This document shows, one piece after another, positions 52,046-60,794 of a DNA stretch of 64,000 nucleotides (position 1 is its first letter; each line of letters begins with the position of its first letter). Source of the stretch: Stutzerimonas stutzeri (GTDB lineage: Bacteria > Pseudomonadota > Gammaproteobacteria > Pseudomonadales > Pseudomonadaceae); assembly GCA_002345575.1 (NCBI GenBank), contig DDVX01000012.1, forward strand, positions 252,788 through 316,787. Direction: 5' to 3'. Under the pieces are notes generated by a model. That model saw nothing but the letters and a program-made list of their open reading frames with translations. It ran no database searches and was not told the origin of the DNA. The translations under genes were made by a program, and so were the position numbers.

Positions 52046-52246
52046 CTAGCGGGCTGATGAAAGCGTAGGCGAGGTAGGCAAGACGAGGCGCAACGACCAG
52101 CGGGAGTAACAACCGAAGGCTGGCCCGAAGGGTGAGCGCAGCGAGTCAAAACAACCGAAAAAGCGGAGTTTACTGTTGTAAATGAGCATTTTGAGGCTGT
52201 TTTTAACGACGTATTGCCAACGCAGGTAGCTTTCAACAGCCTGCTT
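52046..52246. repeat. MITE-like repeat copy B directly upstream of acsA
   Basis: A 201-bp element. The left end reads CTAGCGGGCTGATGAAAGCG and the right end, reverse-complemented, reads AAGCAGGCTGTTGAAAGCTA, so the termini are imperfect inverted repeats. Reversed, its end CTACCTGCGTTGGCAATAC is identical to copy A. It contains the core at 52155-52210 and the stretch GGCCCGAAGGG also present in copy A, but in the other orientation. It ends 23 bases before the acsA ATG. Confidence 0.7.
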
Positions 52247-52269
52247 GCCATGACATGAGGTGACTGCCC

Positions 52270-54225
52270 ATGAGCACTGCGTCCCTGTACCCCGTGCGGC
52301 CCGAAGTGGCGGCGGGGTCGCTGACCGATGAAGCCGCATACAAGGCTCTATATCAGCAATCAGTGGTGAACCCCGAAGGATTCTGGCGTGAACAGGCGGC
52401 GCGCCTGGACTGGATCAGGCCCTTCACCCGAGTCAAACAGACCTCCTTCGAAGACCACCATGTGGATATCAAGTGGTTCGCAGACGGCACGCTGAACGTG
52501 TCGGCCAACTGCCTGGACCGCCACCTGCAGGCGCGCGGCGATGAGGTGGCGATCATCTGGGAAGGTGACGACCCCGCCGACTGCCGGCGTATCACCTATC
52601 GCGAATTGCACCAGGAAGTCAGCCGCTTCGCCAATGCCCTGCGCGGGCAGGATGTGCATCGCGGCGATGTGGTGACCATATATATGCCGATGATCCCTGA
52701 AGTGGCGGTGGCGATGCTGGCCTGCGCCCGTATTGGTGCGATTCATTCGGTAGTGTTTGGCGGCTTTTCACCCGAAGCGCTGGCGGGGCGCATCATCGAT
52801 GGCGACTCCAAAGTGGTGATCACCGCCGACGAAGGCCTGCGTGGCGGCAAGACTGTGCCGCTGAAGGCCAATGTCGATGAAGCTTTGACCAATCCTCGCA
52901 CCCGCTGCGTGCAGAAGATCATCGTGGTGCGTCGCACCGGCGGCGACATCAAATGGAATCAGCACCGTGATGTTTGGTATCACGAGCTGATGCATGTGGC
53001 CGGCGAAGTTTGCGCGCCCAAGGAAATGGGCGCAGAGGAACCGCTGTTTATCCTCTATACCTCCGGCTCCACCGGCAAGCCCAAGGGTGTGCTGCACACC
53101 TCGGGTGGCTACCTGCTGTATGCAGCCCTGACCCATGAGCGCGTGTTCGACTATCGTCCCGGTGAGGTCTATTGGTGTACCGCTGATGTGGGCTGGATCA
53201 CCGGGCACAGCTATATCATCTACGGCCCGCTGGCCAACGGCGCGACCACGCTGATGTATGAGGGGGTGCCCAACTACCCGGATGTCACGCGTATTGCGCA
53301 GATCATCGACAGGCACAAGGTCAACATCCTCTATACCGCGCCTACGGCGATACGCTCGATGATGGCCGAAGGGGCCGCGGCGGTTGCGGGCGCCGATGGT
53401 TCGAGCCTGCGCCTGCTCGGAACCGTTGGCGAGCCGATCAATCCCGAGGCCTGGCACTGGTATTACGAAACCGTCGGACAGTCGCGCTGCCCCATCGTCG
53501 ATACCTGGTGGCAGACCGAGACGGGCGGAATCCTGATCAGCCCCTTGCCAGGCGCCACTGCGCTGAAGCCGGGTTCTGCGACCCGGCCTTTCTTCGGTGT
53601 GGTGCCCGGCCTGGTAGACAACCTGGGCAACCTGCTGGAAGGGCCGGCCGAAGGCAATCTGGTAGTTCTCGACTCCTGGCCGGGCCAGATGCGCAGCCTC
53701 TATCGCGACCACGACCGCTTCGTCGATACCTACTTCAAGGCCTTCCGCGGCATGTACTTCACCGGCGATGGCGCGCGCCGCGATGAGGATGGCTATTACT
53801 GGATCACCGGGCGTGTGGATGATGTGCTGAACGTCTCCGGGCACCGCATGGGTACGGCGGAAATCGAAAGTGCGCTGGTCGCCCATCCCAAGGTGGCCGA
53901 GGCGGCGGTGGTCGGTGTACCGCATCCGGTGAAGGGGCAGGGCATCTATGTCTACGTCACGCTGCTGCATGGCGAGCAGCCAAGCGATTCGCTGCGCAAG
54001 GAGCTGCAACAATGGGTGCGCCATGAAATCGGCCCGATTGCCGTGCCGGATACCCTGCAGTGGGCGGCGGCATTGCCCAAAACGCGCTCGGGCAAGATCA
54101 TGCGGCGCCTGCTGCGCAAGATAGCCATGGATGATTTCGATTCGCTGGGCGATCTTTCGACGCTGGCCGATCCCGGCGTGGTGCAGCAGCTGATCGATGC
54201 GCACCGAAGTATTCGGCGCGACTGA
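52270..54225 (+). CDS. acsA: Acetyl-CoA synthetase
   Basis: AMP-forming acetate:CoA ligase (acetate to acetyl-CoA). The 651-residue protein has the family landmarks YTSGSTGKPKGVLH (ATP loop), TADVGWITGHSYIIYGPL, DTWWQTETGG and, in the C-terminal domain, regulatory Lys609 in PKTRSGKIMRRL, the position acetylated by Pat-type enzymes in other bacteria. ATG 52270 is preceded by GAGG. It stands alone, with a repeat element just upstream of its start, and would consume acetate from ActP uptake and from the ethanolamine pathway. Confidence 0.95.
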   Translation: MSTASLYPVRPEVAAGSLTDEAAYKALYQQSVVNPEGFWREQAARLDWIRPFTRVKQTSFEDHHVDIKWFADGTLNVSANCLDRHLQARGDEVAIIWEGDDPADCRRITYRELHQEVSRFANALRGQDVHRGDVVTIYMPMIPEVAVAMLACARIGAIHSVVFGGFSPEALAGRIIDGDSKVVITADEGLRGGKTVPLKANVDEALTNPRTRCVQKIIVVRRTGGDIKWNQHRDVWYHELMHVAGEVCAPKEMGAEEPLFILYTSGSTGKPKGVLHTSGGYLLYAALTHERVFDYRPGEVYWCTADVGWITGHSYIIYGPLANGATTLMYEGVPNYPDVTRIAQIIDRHKVNILYTAPTAIRSMMAEGAAAVAGADGSSLRLLGTVGEPINPEAWHWYYETVGQSRCPIVDTWWQTETGGILISPLPGATALKPGSATRPFFGVVPGLVDNLGNLLEGPAEGNLVVLDSWPGQMRSLYRDHDRFVDTYFKAFRGMYFTGDGARRDEDGYYWITGRVDDVLNVSGHRMGTAEIESALVAHPKVAEAAVVGVPHPVKGQGIYVYVTLLHGEQPSDSLRKELQQWVRHEIGPIAVPDTLQWAAALPKTRSGKIMRRLLRKIAMDDFDSLGDLSTLADPGVVQQLIDAHRSIRRD

Positions 54226-54257
54226 GCACTTGGGCATCGAGCCGCCCAATGCTTCAA

Positions 54258-55370
54258 TCAGGAAGCCGACGACGCTGGCTTTGGCGTCGTCGGCTGCTCC
54301 TGCTGCACCTGGCTGACCAACATTTCCGGCAGATTACCGCCAATGAATTCCACTTGGCGGATGGGATGCGCGAAGTCCACTTCCAGCTCGTGCACGCCTT
54401 CGAGTAGCCGCAGGTTGATCTCCTCCTGCACGTCCATGTACGCGTTGTAGTCGGCGGTTTGCATGATGTAGACAACTTCGTAGGTCAGCTGGCTGTTATC
54501 GAAGGCGAAGAAATGCGCCCGGTCGAACTTGGCCATCTCGATGTCATCGATGATCTTGCGCAGCAGCTGGCTGATCTCACGCAGCTTGTTGGCAGGGGTC
54601 TTGTAGCTGATGCCGAACTTGAAAACGATCCGTCGCGTATTCATGCGCTTGTAATTGTGGATCGTCTGCGAAAGCAGGTCGGCGTTCGCGCACACCACCT
54701 GCTCGCCGCTCAGGCTACGGATGCGTGTGGTTTTCAGACCGATATGTTCGATGTTGCCGGCGATATCGCCGAAGACCACGAAGTCACCGATCTCAAACGG
54801 CTTGTCGATTCCGATGGAAAGCGAGGCGAAAACGTCGCTGAGCAACGTCTGCACGGCCAGGGCAATGGCGATGCCGCCCACACCCAGGCTGGCCACCATG
54901 GCGGTGATGTCTACGCCTAGGTTGGCCAGGATAGACAACAGCATCATGGTCCAGACGACGATGCGCAGCATGATGCCGATGATGGTGGTGGTCACCGGAT
55001 TGCGTGCCTTGCCGTCGCGCGTGAGGCTGTCCATCCACAGATGCACCGCGGTATCGAGCCAGAGCGCGATCTGGAACGCCAGTGCTATGAACCAGCCATG
55101 GGACATGGCCGATTCCCAGCGATCAGGTAGCTCCGCGAACTTCAGGCCGATCAGCAGCGACATCGCGATCAGCAGCAGCTGGCTGGTACGGCTGAGCATT
55201 TCCGCGACGATGCCGGCAAAGCCGCTGGGCGATCCCTTGCCCAGTTTGCGTAGGCGGCTGGTGACGATCTTGAGGACGGTTTGCAGCACCAGATAGCTGA
55301 CAAAGGTGGCGCCCGCGACTATGGCGATGTTGATCCACAGCGTTTCGTTCAGCATCGCTTCCCAGTTCAT
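54258..55370 (-). CDS. Mechanosensitive ion channel of the MscS family
   Basis: A 370-residue MscS-type channel with about five membrane helices. The pore-lining helix is ASLGVGGIAIALAVQTLLSD, followed by the beta-domain start FASLSIGIDKPFEIGDFVVF and the conserved IEHIGLKTTRIRSLSGEQV. A cytoplasmic alpha/beta domain and a Gln/Pro-rich tail end the protein. ATG 55370 has GAGG six bases upstream; TTG 55373 is in frame. It would release solutes on hypo-osmotic shock. Convergent with acsA. Confidence 0.9.
   Translation of the reverse strand: MNWEAMLNETLWINIAIVAGATFVSYLVLQTVLKIVTSRLRKLGKGSPSGFAGIVAEMLSRTSQLLLIAMSLLIGLKFAELPDRWESAMSHGWFIALAFQIALWLDTAVHLWMDSLTRDGKARNPVTTTIIGIMLRIVVWTMMLLSILANLGVDITAMVASLGVGGIAIALAVQTLLSDVFASLSIGIDKPFEIGDFVVFGDIAGNIEHIGLKTTRIRSLSGEQVVCANADLLSQTIHNYKRMNTRRIVFKFGISYKTPANKLREISQLLRKIIDDIEMAKFDRAHFFAFDNSQLTYEVVYIMQTADYNAYMDVQEEINLRLLEGVHELEVDFAHPIRQVEFIGGNLPEMLVSQVQQEQPTTPKPASSAS
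54264..54295. terminator. Hairpin inside the 3' end of the MscS gene, facing acsA
   Basis: A perfect 12-bp stem (AGCCGACGACGC / GCGTCGTCGGCT) with an 8-base loop lies within the last codons of the channel gene, 38 bases after the acsA stop. It is the only candidate terminator for acsA; no T-run follows. Confidence 0.45.
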
Positions 55371-55502
55371 CAATTACCTCCTGTGACAGACGCGGCCAAG
55401 CGCCGGCAATGGCTACTTTTCAGTAGCCTTTGCCAAGCATTAGTTCCTTGTTGGGGTGAATTGGCTGATAAAGGCAGGCGTCGCGCCGCAGCCGAAACGT
55501 CG

Positions 55503-55856
55503 TCAGCGGGAGGGAGCGTGCCCGCGCAGTTGCTCGTAAGCGCCGGCGTTGATGACCTGGGTGTAGCCCATCTCGAGCAGTAGGTCCTGGGCGGCGGACG
55601 AGCGCCGGCCACTGCGGCAGTAGAGTGCGATGGGCGTGTCTTTGTCAGGTGCGACTTGAGCGATGCGCTGAGCCAAGTCAGCGGTTTCGATGCGAAGCGC
55701 GCCGGGCAGCGCACCCTGCGCGTGTTCCGGCGCGGTGCGGACATCGATCAGGACGGTGTCGGGGTTCTGTAAGGCGGCAAGTGCCGCCGGCCGGTCGACC
55801 TCACCGGCCGCGGCGGCGGTGGTGAAGGTCATAAGTAGCGCGAGCAGCTTATACAT
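55503..55856 (-). CDS. Periplasmic rhodanese-like protein
   Basis: A 117-residue single-domain rhodanese with a signal peptide (MYKLLALLMTFTTAAAAG) and active-site loop Cys80 in YCRSGRRS; LIDVRTAPEHAQGALPGAL is the usual N-terminal motif. It is expected to handle sulfane sulfur in the periplasm, like PspE. ATG 55856 has GAGAG upstream. It lies 132 bp upstream of the channel gene in the same direction. Confidence 0.87.
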   Translation of the reverse strand: MYKLLALLMTFTTAAAAGEVDRPAALAALQNPDTVLIDVRTAPEHAQGALPGALRIETADLAQRIAQVAPDKDTPIALYCRSGRRSSAAQDLLLEMGYTQVINAGAYEQLRGHAPSR

Positions 55857-55887
55857 GGCTCTCTCTCGATTCGTTTGAGACTGGTGT

Positions 55888-55983
55888 TCAACCAATCAGG
55901 CGAGTCAGGTTCGGCAAGATCAGGATGACAGTAACGGCAACCAGAATCAGCGTCGCCTGCTTGAACTTCTTCTGTTTGAACAT
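55888..55983 (-). CDS. Small one-helix membrane protein, 31 residues
   Basis: ATG 55983 to the stop at 55888 encodes a basic N-terminus (MFKQKKFKQ), a single hydrophobic helix (ATLILVAVTVILILPNL) and TRLIG. AAAGGG lies about nine bases upstream. The positive-inside, one-helix layout looks like a genuine small membrane protein; it sits 31 bp before the rhodanese gene on the same strand. I do not recognise a family. Confidence 0.5.
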   Translation of the reverse strand: MFKQKKFKQATLILVAVTVILILPNLTRLIG

Positions 55984-56299
55984 TGCTGAAGCCCTTTTTA
56001 TTGTTATTGCGGCAGTGATGTTCCAGTCGGGTTTGTGGCGTTCCCTCAAGCGGCCAGACCTACAAGCCTGGAAGCTGGAAAGCAAGCAATATGTAGACCA
56101 TTACACTGTGGTAGCCGGCAAGACGCCTGTCTCTGCCGCTTACACGCTTGGCGGAAGGTCAAGGACGGGCGCGCCGCCGCGGCGATTTACCGGGCGGCGG
56201 GTGGAAACGGAACAAGGAGGGTAACGGCGCAGCGGCGTATTGAGGGGATTCGGCTGGCGGCTCAGAAGCCGGAGAACGCGGCTGGCGCCGCGTATTGGT
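55984..56299. other. Non-coding spacer downstream of eutC
   Basis: 316 bp without a supported gene. It is GC-rich in the middle (CGCGCCGCCGCGGCG around 56170). No convincing terminator for the eut operon was found in it. Confidence 0.4.
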
Positions 56300-57109
56300 T
56301 CACGTCTTGTCTGGTAGCAAGAAGTTGCCAGGTCCTTTGTTTTCCAAGGTCGGTACTTCGGCTTCGTCCTTGAGGTCGACGCCCGAGAGCTGCCTGCGGC
56401 AGGCTTCGCGCATCAGGTACAGCAAACGGAAGGCGGCCATGCCGTAGCTCAGGCCTTCCAGGCGTACGTTGGAGATGCAGTTGCGATAGGCGTCGTTGAG
56501 GCCAACCCGGGGGGCATAGGTGAAGTACAGACCGAGGCTGTCCGGTGAGCTTAGGCCGGGCCGCTCGCCGATCAGAATCACTGTCATCTTCGCCTTCAGC
56601 CGTTCGCCTATCTCGTCGGCAACCGCCACCCGGCCTTGCTCCACCAGCGTTATCGGGGCCAGCGACCAGCCTTCGGCTGTCACCTGATCGAGCAGTCGCT
56701 TGAGGAAGGGCAGGCTATGGCGGCTGACGGCAAGCGATGACAAACCGTCGGCGATGACGATGGCCAGGTCGTGGCCGCCGCCGTGCTCCTTGACGTGGGC
56801 GTCCAGCATTGCAGCAGACTCATCATCCAGACGGCGGCCCAGGTCAGGGCGCTGCAGGTAGGTATGCCGGTCCCCGGCAGCGCTGCGCAGCAGCAGGGTG
56901 TTATGGCCGAGGTTGTGCAGCTCCTCGCGCAGGACGCTGTGGTCGAACGGCAGGTGCACGGCGTCGCGCGCCTGGGCGTGGGCGAACTGGAAGTCGAGCT
57001 GGGCGCGGCTTGGCAGGCTGGTGCCGGCGCGGCCCAGGGCGATGCGCGCAGGGGTCAGCTGACGCAGCGCCTGCCAGGGGTTTTCGGTGGTGGGGGTCTG
57101 TTCGGACAT
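56300..57109 (-). CDS. eutC: Ethanolamine ammonia-lyase small subunit EutC
   Basis: Beta subunit of the adenosylcobalamin enzyme that splits ethanolamine to acetaldehyde and ammonia; it contributes much of the B12 pocket. The conserved core reads IVIADGLSSLAVSRHSLP, then LVEQGRVAVADEIGE, LIGERPGLSSPDSLG and NCISNVRLEGLSYG. 269 residues. ATG 57109 has AGAGG upstream. It is the last gene of the leftward operon, 32 bp after eutB. It pairs with the canonical EutB rather than with the fused paralogue, which carries its own EutC-like part. Confidence 0.95.
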   Translation of the reverse strand: MSEQTPTTENPWQALRQLTPARIALGRAGTSLPSRAQLDFQFAHAQARDAVHLPFDHSVLREELHNLGHNTLLLRSAAGDRHTYLQRPDLGRRLDDESAAMLDAHVKEHGGGHDLAIVIADGLSSLAVSRHSLPFLKRLLDQVTAEGWSLAPITLVEQGRVAVADEIGERLKAKMTVILIGERPGLSSPDSLGLYFTYAPRVGLNDAYRNCISNVRLEGLSYGMAAFRLLYLMREACRRQLSGVDLKDEAEVPTLENKGPGNFLLPDKT

Positions 57110-57141
57110 GCGTACCTCTGCATGAAAAAATCAGGAAAGAC

Positions 57142-58536
57142 TCAGGACAGCTGGGCCAGCGCCTGACGGAAGGCGGGTGGCAGGTCGTTACCCATACGCA
57201 GCTGACCATCCTGCTGGTGGAGGATGCCCATGCGTGCCAGCCATTCTTCGAACTCTGGCGCCGCACGCAGGCCCAGCACCTTTCGCGCATAAAGCGCGTC
57301 GTGGAAGGAAGTGGTCTGGTAGTTGAGCATCACATCATCCGAACCCGGAATGCCCATGATGAAGTTGATGCCGGCGGCGCCCAGCAGGGTCAGCAGCATG
57401 TCCATGTCATCCTGATCAGCTTCGGCATGGTTGGTGTAGCAGATGTCGCAGCCCATGGGCACGCCCAGCAGCTTGCCGCAGAAGTGGTCCTCCAGACCGG
57501 CGCGGATGATCTGCTTGCCGTTGTAGAGGTATTCCGGGCCGATGAAACCGACCACGGTGTTGACTAGAAACGGGTTGAAATGACGGGCCACCGCGTACGC
57601 ACGGGCCTCGCAGGTCTGCTGGTCGACATCATGATGGGCGTTGGCCGACAGCGCGCTGCCCTGGCCGGTTTCAAAGTACATCAGGTTATTGCCCAGCGTG
57701 CCGCGCTTGAGGCTAAGGCCGGCCTCGTAGCCTTCCTGGAGCACCTTGAGGCTGATGCCGAAGCTGGCGTTGGCCGCTTCGGTACCCGCGATGGACTGGA
57801 ACACCAGATCCAGCGGCGCGCCGCGTTCGATGGCGGCGATGGAGCTGGTGACGTGGGTCAGCACGCAGGACTGTGTCGGGATCTCGTAGCGCTGGATGAC
57901 GGCGTCGAGCATCTCCACCAGTGTGCAGATCGAGCCCATGCTGTCGGTCGCCGGGTTGATGCCGATCATGGCGTCGCCGTTGCCATAGAGCAGCCCGTCG
58001 AGGGTGCTGGCGGCGATGCCCGCCGGATCGTCAGTCGGGTGGTTGGGTTGCAGGCGCGTGGACATATGGCCACGCAGGCCCATGGTGTTGCGAAAACGGG
58101 TGACCACACGGATCTTCTGCGCGACCAGGATCAGGTCCTGCACGCGCATGATCTTCGAGACCGCCGCCGCCATTTCGGGCGTCAGCCCCGGCGCCAGGGC
58201 GCGCAGGCTGGCTTCGTCGGCCTGGTCACCGAGCAGCCAGTCGCGCAGGCCGCCCACCGTAAGGTGGCTGACCGGAGCAAAAGCGGCGGCGTCATGGGTG
58301 TCGACGATCAGCCGGGTGACTTCGTCGTTTTCGTACGGAATTACCGCTTCGGTCAGGAACTGCTTGAGGGGTACGTCGGCTAGGGTCATCTGTGCCGCGG
58401 CACGCTCGGCGTCGCTGTCTGCTGCGATGCCTGCAAGGCAATCGCCCGAGCGCAGCGGGCTGGCCTTGGCCAGCAGTTCGCGCAGGCTGTCGAAGCGCCA
58501 GGTCTGGCCGCCAATGCTGTGGGAGTAGGTTGTCAT
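57142..58536 (-). CDS. eutB: Ethanolamine ammonia-lyase large subunit EutB (canonical)
   Basis: Alpha subunit and catalytic TIM barrel. All substrate-binding residues known from the E. coli structure are present at nearly the same numbers: Arg161 and Gln163 (RLQPNHPTDD), Asn194 (GINPATDS), Glu289 (MYFETGQGSAL), Phe331 (VVGFIGPEYLY) and Asp364 (MGCDICYTNH). 464 residues. ATG 58536 has AGGAG upstream. It lies between the fused paralogue and eutC. There are no shell-protein genes nearby, so the lyase works free in the cytoplasm. Confidence 0.96.
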   Translation of the reverse strand: MTTYSHSIGGQTWRFDSLRELLAKASPLRSGDCLAGIAADSDAERAAAQMTLADVPLKQFLTEAVIPYENDEVTRLIVDTHDAAAFAPVSHLTVGGLRDWLLGDQADEASLRALAPGLTPEMAAAVSKIMRVQDLILVAQKIRVVTRFRNTMGLRGHMSTRLQPNHPTDDPAGIAASTLDGLLYGNGDAMIGINPATDSMGSICTLVEMLDAVIQRYEIPTQSCVLTHVTSSIAAIERGAPLDLVFQSIAGTEAANASFGISLKVLQEGYEAGLSLKRGTLGNNLMYFETGQGSALSANAHHDVDQQTCEARAYAVARHFNPFLVNTVVGFIGPEYLYNGKQIIRAGLEDHFCGKLLGVPMGCDICYTNHAEADQDDMDMLLTLLGAAGINFIMGIPGSDDVMLNYQTTSFHDALYARKVLGLRAAPEFEEWLARMGILHQQDGQLRMGNDLPPAFRQALAQLS

Positions 58537-58570
58537 TTCAGTCTCCTGGAATGCGTTGAAATTAGATCGT

Positions 58571-60766
58571 TCAGGAGGCCTGCTTTTTCAGCAGCCTTTC
58601 CAGGCGGTTACCGGCGGCACGGTGTTTGAGAATTTCGAAGACTTTCTCGGCCACCACGCTGCCGGCCTCGATGGGTGGCAGGCCGCCGCTGTAGATGTTG
58701 GAGATCACCGTGTATTCGTAGCGGATGTCGGCGTTGCCACTGAAGCGGGCTGCCTGCTCGCGTGCTTTGTCGTCCGGCAGGCGGTAGCCCAGGTAGGCGG
58801 ACATGCTGCGCGAAGCCAGGGCATCGCCACCGGGGCGCTCGCCGATCAGTACGACAATCAGCTGTGGTTGCAATGCCTCGCCCACCGACTCGGCAAGCTT
58901 GACCCGGCCATAAGGCGCCAGGATCGGCTGCCCGATGCGCAGTTCGCGGCTGCGCAGGCCGTCCAGCAGCACCGGCAGCAGGTCGGGAACGTTGTGGTGG
59001 ATGGCCTCGGCGCTGAGGCCGTCGGAGATGACGATCTGCACGTCGTTGTATTCGGGCTGCAGACCTTGCAGCTCCTGCTCGGCCAGGCGGGCGCCAAGTT
59101 CCGGGTCCTGCAGGTGGGCCAGCTTGTCCGGGGCGCGGGTGTGCAGCTCGCGCAGCGGAATATCGGCGATTTCCGTGGGGCGCAGGTCGACGTAGATCGC
59201 TTCGCGGGCCACCGCCAGGTTGGCGCGCACGGTGCGCGAGACCCGGTTGGCCGGACGTGGCCCTGCGTTGTCGAAGCCGTAGGTGGCCGGGGTGGACTCG
59301 CTCAGGCGCTGGAAGTCGATGTCCGACTCGCAAAATATGCGCGGGTTGCCCCAGTTCGGGCCGCGGCTGACATTGCCGTGGCTGTCCTGCTCGAAGATGC
59401 CCCGCGACAGCGCCCAGCGCAGGTACTCCGGGGCCGGTGCCAGGTCGTGGACTTCCCTCAGGGTCTGGTTGTCGTGGGCACTGGTGTCGAAGTAGGCGAG
59501 CATCCGGTCGGTGCTCAGGTAGACGTCCATGAAGAAGTTGGCGCCCGCTGCAGTGAGCAGTTCGGTGGCCATCTGCTGGCCTTCCACGGTGACCTGAGAG
59601 TGCAAGGTGTAGCAGGGCGCCATGCCCATCGGCAGACCGAGCAGCTTGCCCATGAACTGGTCCTGCAGGCAGGAATAGGTCATCTCGAAGTTGTCCAGGT
59701 GGGTCTCCGGGCCGATGAAGCCGGTGACGTTGTTCACCATGAACGGCTTGTAGCGCCGGGCCAGGCCGTAGCACAGCGCTTCGGTGGTAGCCATGTCGAT
59801 GCCTTCGTGCTTGCCGTAGGTCAGCTCGCTGCCCTGGCCGGTCTCGAAGTACATGAAGTTTTCCGCCATCTCACGCAGCGGCCCTTGTTCGCGCATGGTC
59901 TGCCAGGCTTGGTCGAGCAGTTCGACAGTGACGTCGAATTCGTCGGTCAGGGTGCGTTCGGTGCCGGCCAGGCTCTGGAACATGATTTCCACCGGCGCGC
60001 CCTGTTCCAGGCAGGCCAGTTGCGTCTTGATGTGCGAGAGCACGCAGATCTGCGTCGGTGCGCCTGTTTCGCGGCGCAGCTTGTCCAGATGGCGCAGGGT
60101 GGCGCCGATGTTATCGACGGTGTCGATGGCCGGGTTGAGTCCGATCAGCGCATCGCCCGCGCCCATGCTCAGGCCTGTGTAGACCAGCAGGGTGATGCCG
60201 CTGAGATTGTCGGTAGGGTGGTTGGGCTGCAGGCGCGACGACAGCGTGCCTGGCAGGCCGACCAGGGTGCGTGCCTTGGCCGCGGCGCCGGTCTTGAGCT
60301 TCTTCGACAGCAGGATCAGTTCGTGGACATCCAGCAGCTTGGCCAGCGCGGCGGCCATCACCCCGGTCAGCGCCTGGCCGATGCGGCGAATTTCATTGCC
60401 GTTGCTGCGCAGCAGGCGATCTTTCAGCTCGCCCAAGGTTAGCCCGGCGATGTCGCTGAAGGTGTCCAAGTCAATGTCATAGTTGACCCGCATCACGCTG
60501 TCGATGCGGCCTTTGCGGTCGGTCAGCGGATGGTCGTAGTAGTGCTGCAGCGTCAGCTCTGACAGCACCTTGCGGGCGGCCTCGCGGGTCACTTCGTCCG
60601 CAGCGGCCAGGCCGGCCACACGCTCGCCAGCCTTGCTGATGTCGGCGGCGCCAAGGACGGCCTTGAGGCTGGGGAATTCGACCGGGCGATCCATGATGCA
60701 GGTGGTGTAGGGGCGCTCGGCCGATGCCGGCGGCAGTTGGATCTGCTCAAGCGGTTTCAGGGACAT
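58571..60766 (-). CDS. EutB-EutC fusion paralogue of ethanolamine ammonia-lyase
   Basis: A single 731-residue protein with a complete EutB-like barrel (about 30-460), a linker (about 463-512) and a EutC-like domain (about 515-731: IVISDGLSAEAIHHN, LIGERPGGDALASRS, TVISNIYSGGLPP). Against E. coli EutB it keeps Arg178, Gln180, Asn211, Glu308 and Phe350, but the position of Asp362, which holds the substrate amino group, is Ala383 (PMGMAPCYTLH instead of PMGCDICYTNH). The following barrel stretch is also divergent. ATG 60766 has AGGAG upstream. Between eutA and eutB in one operon. Probably a B12-dependent eliminase with another amino-alcohol or diol substrate; this is inference. Confidence 0.88.
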   Translation of the reverse strand: MSLKPLEQIQLPPASAERPYTTCIMDRPVEFPSLKAVLGAADISKAGERVAGLAAADEVTREAARKVLSELTLQHYYDHPLTDRKGRIDSVMRVNYDIDLDTFSDIAGLTLGELKDRLLRSNGNEIRRIGQALTGVMAAALAKLLDVHELILLSKKLKTGAAAKARTLVGLPGTLSSRLQPNHPTDNLSGITLLVYTGLSMGAGDALIGLNPAIDTVDNIGATLRHLDKLRRETGAPTQICVLSHIKTQLACLEQGAPVEIMFQSLAGTERTLTDEFDVTVELLDQAWQTMREQGPLREMAENFMYFETGQGSELTYGKHEGIDMATTEALCYGLARRYKPFMVNNVTGFIGPETHLDNFEMTYSCLQDQFMGKLLGLPMGMAPCYTLHSQVTVEGQQMATELLTAAGANFFMDVYLSTDRMLAYFDTSAHDNQTLREVHDLAPAPEYLRWALSRGIFEQDSHGNVSRGPNWGNPRIFCESDIDFQRLSESTPATYGFDNAGPRPANRVSRTVRANLAVAREAIYVDLRPTEIADIPLRELHTRAPDKLAHLQDPELGARLAEQELQGLQPEYNDVQIVISDGLSAEAIHHNVPDLLPVLLDGLRSRELRIGQPILAPYGRVKLAESVGEALQPQLIVVLIGERPGGDALASRSMSAYLGYRLPDDKAREQAARFSGNADIRYEYTVISNIYSGGLPPIEAGSVVAEKVFEILKHRAAGNRLERLLKKQAS

Positions 60767-60794
60767 GCGGCTTCTCCTGTACGGATTGTTGTTG

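Noticed and set aside
52768..54249. A 493-codon open frame antisense to acsA
   Set aside because: No ribosome-binding site or domain; acsA on the plus strand has full-length family identity.
58556..60442. A 628-codon open frame antisense to the fused EutB-EutC gene
   Set aside because: It is low-complexity Val/Gly/Gln/His-rich translation without any recognisable domain, a usual mirror of a high-GC gene; the minus-strand protein is clearly homologous to EutB and EutC.
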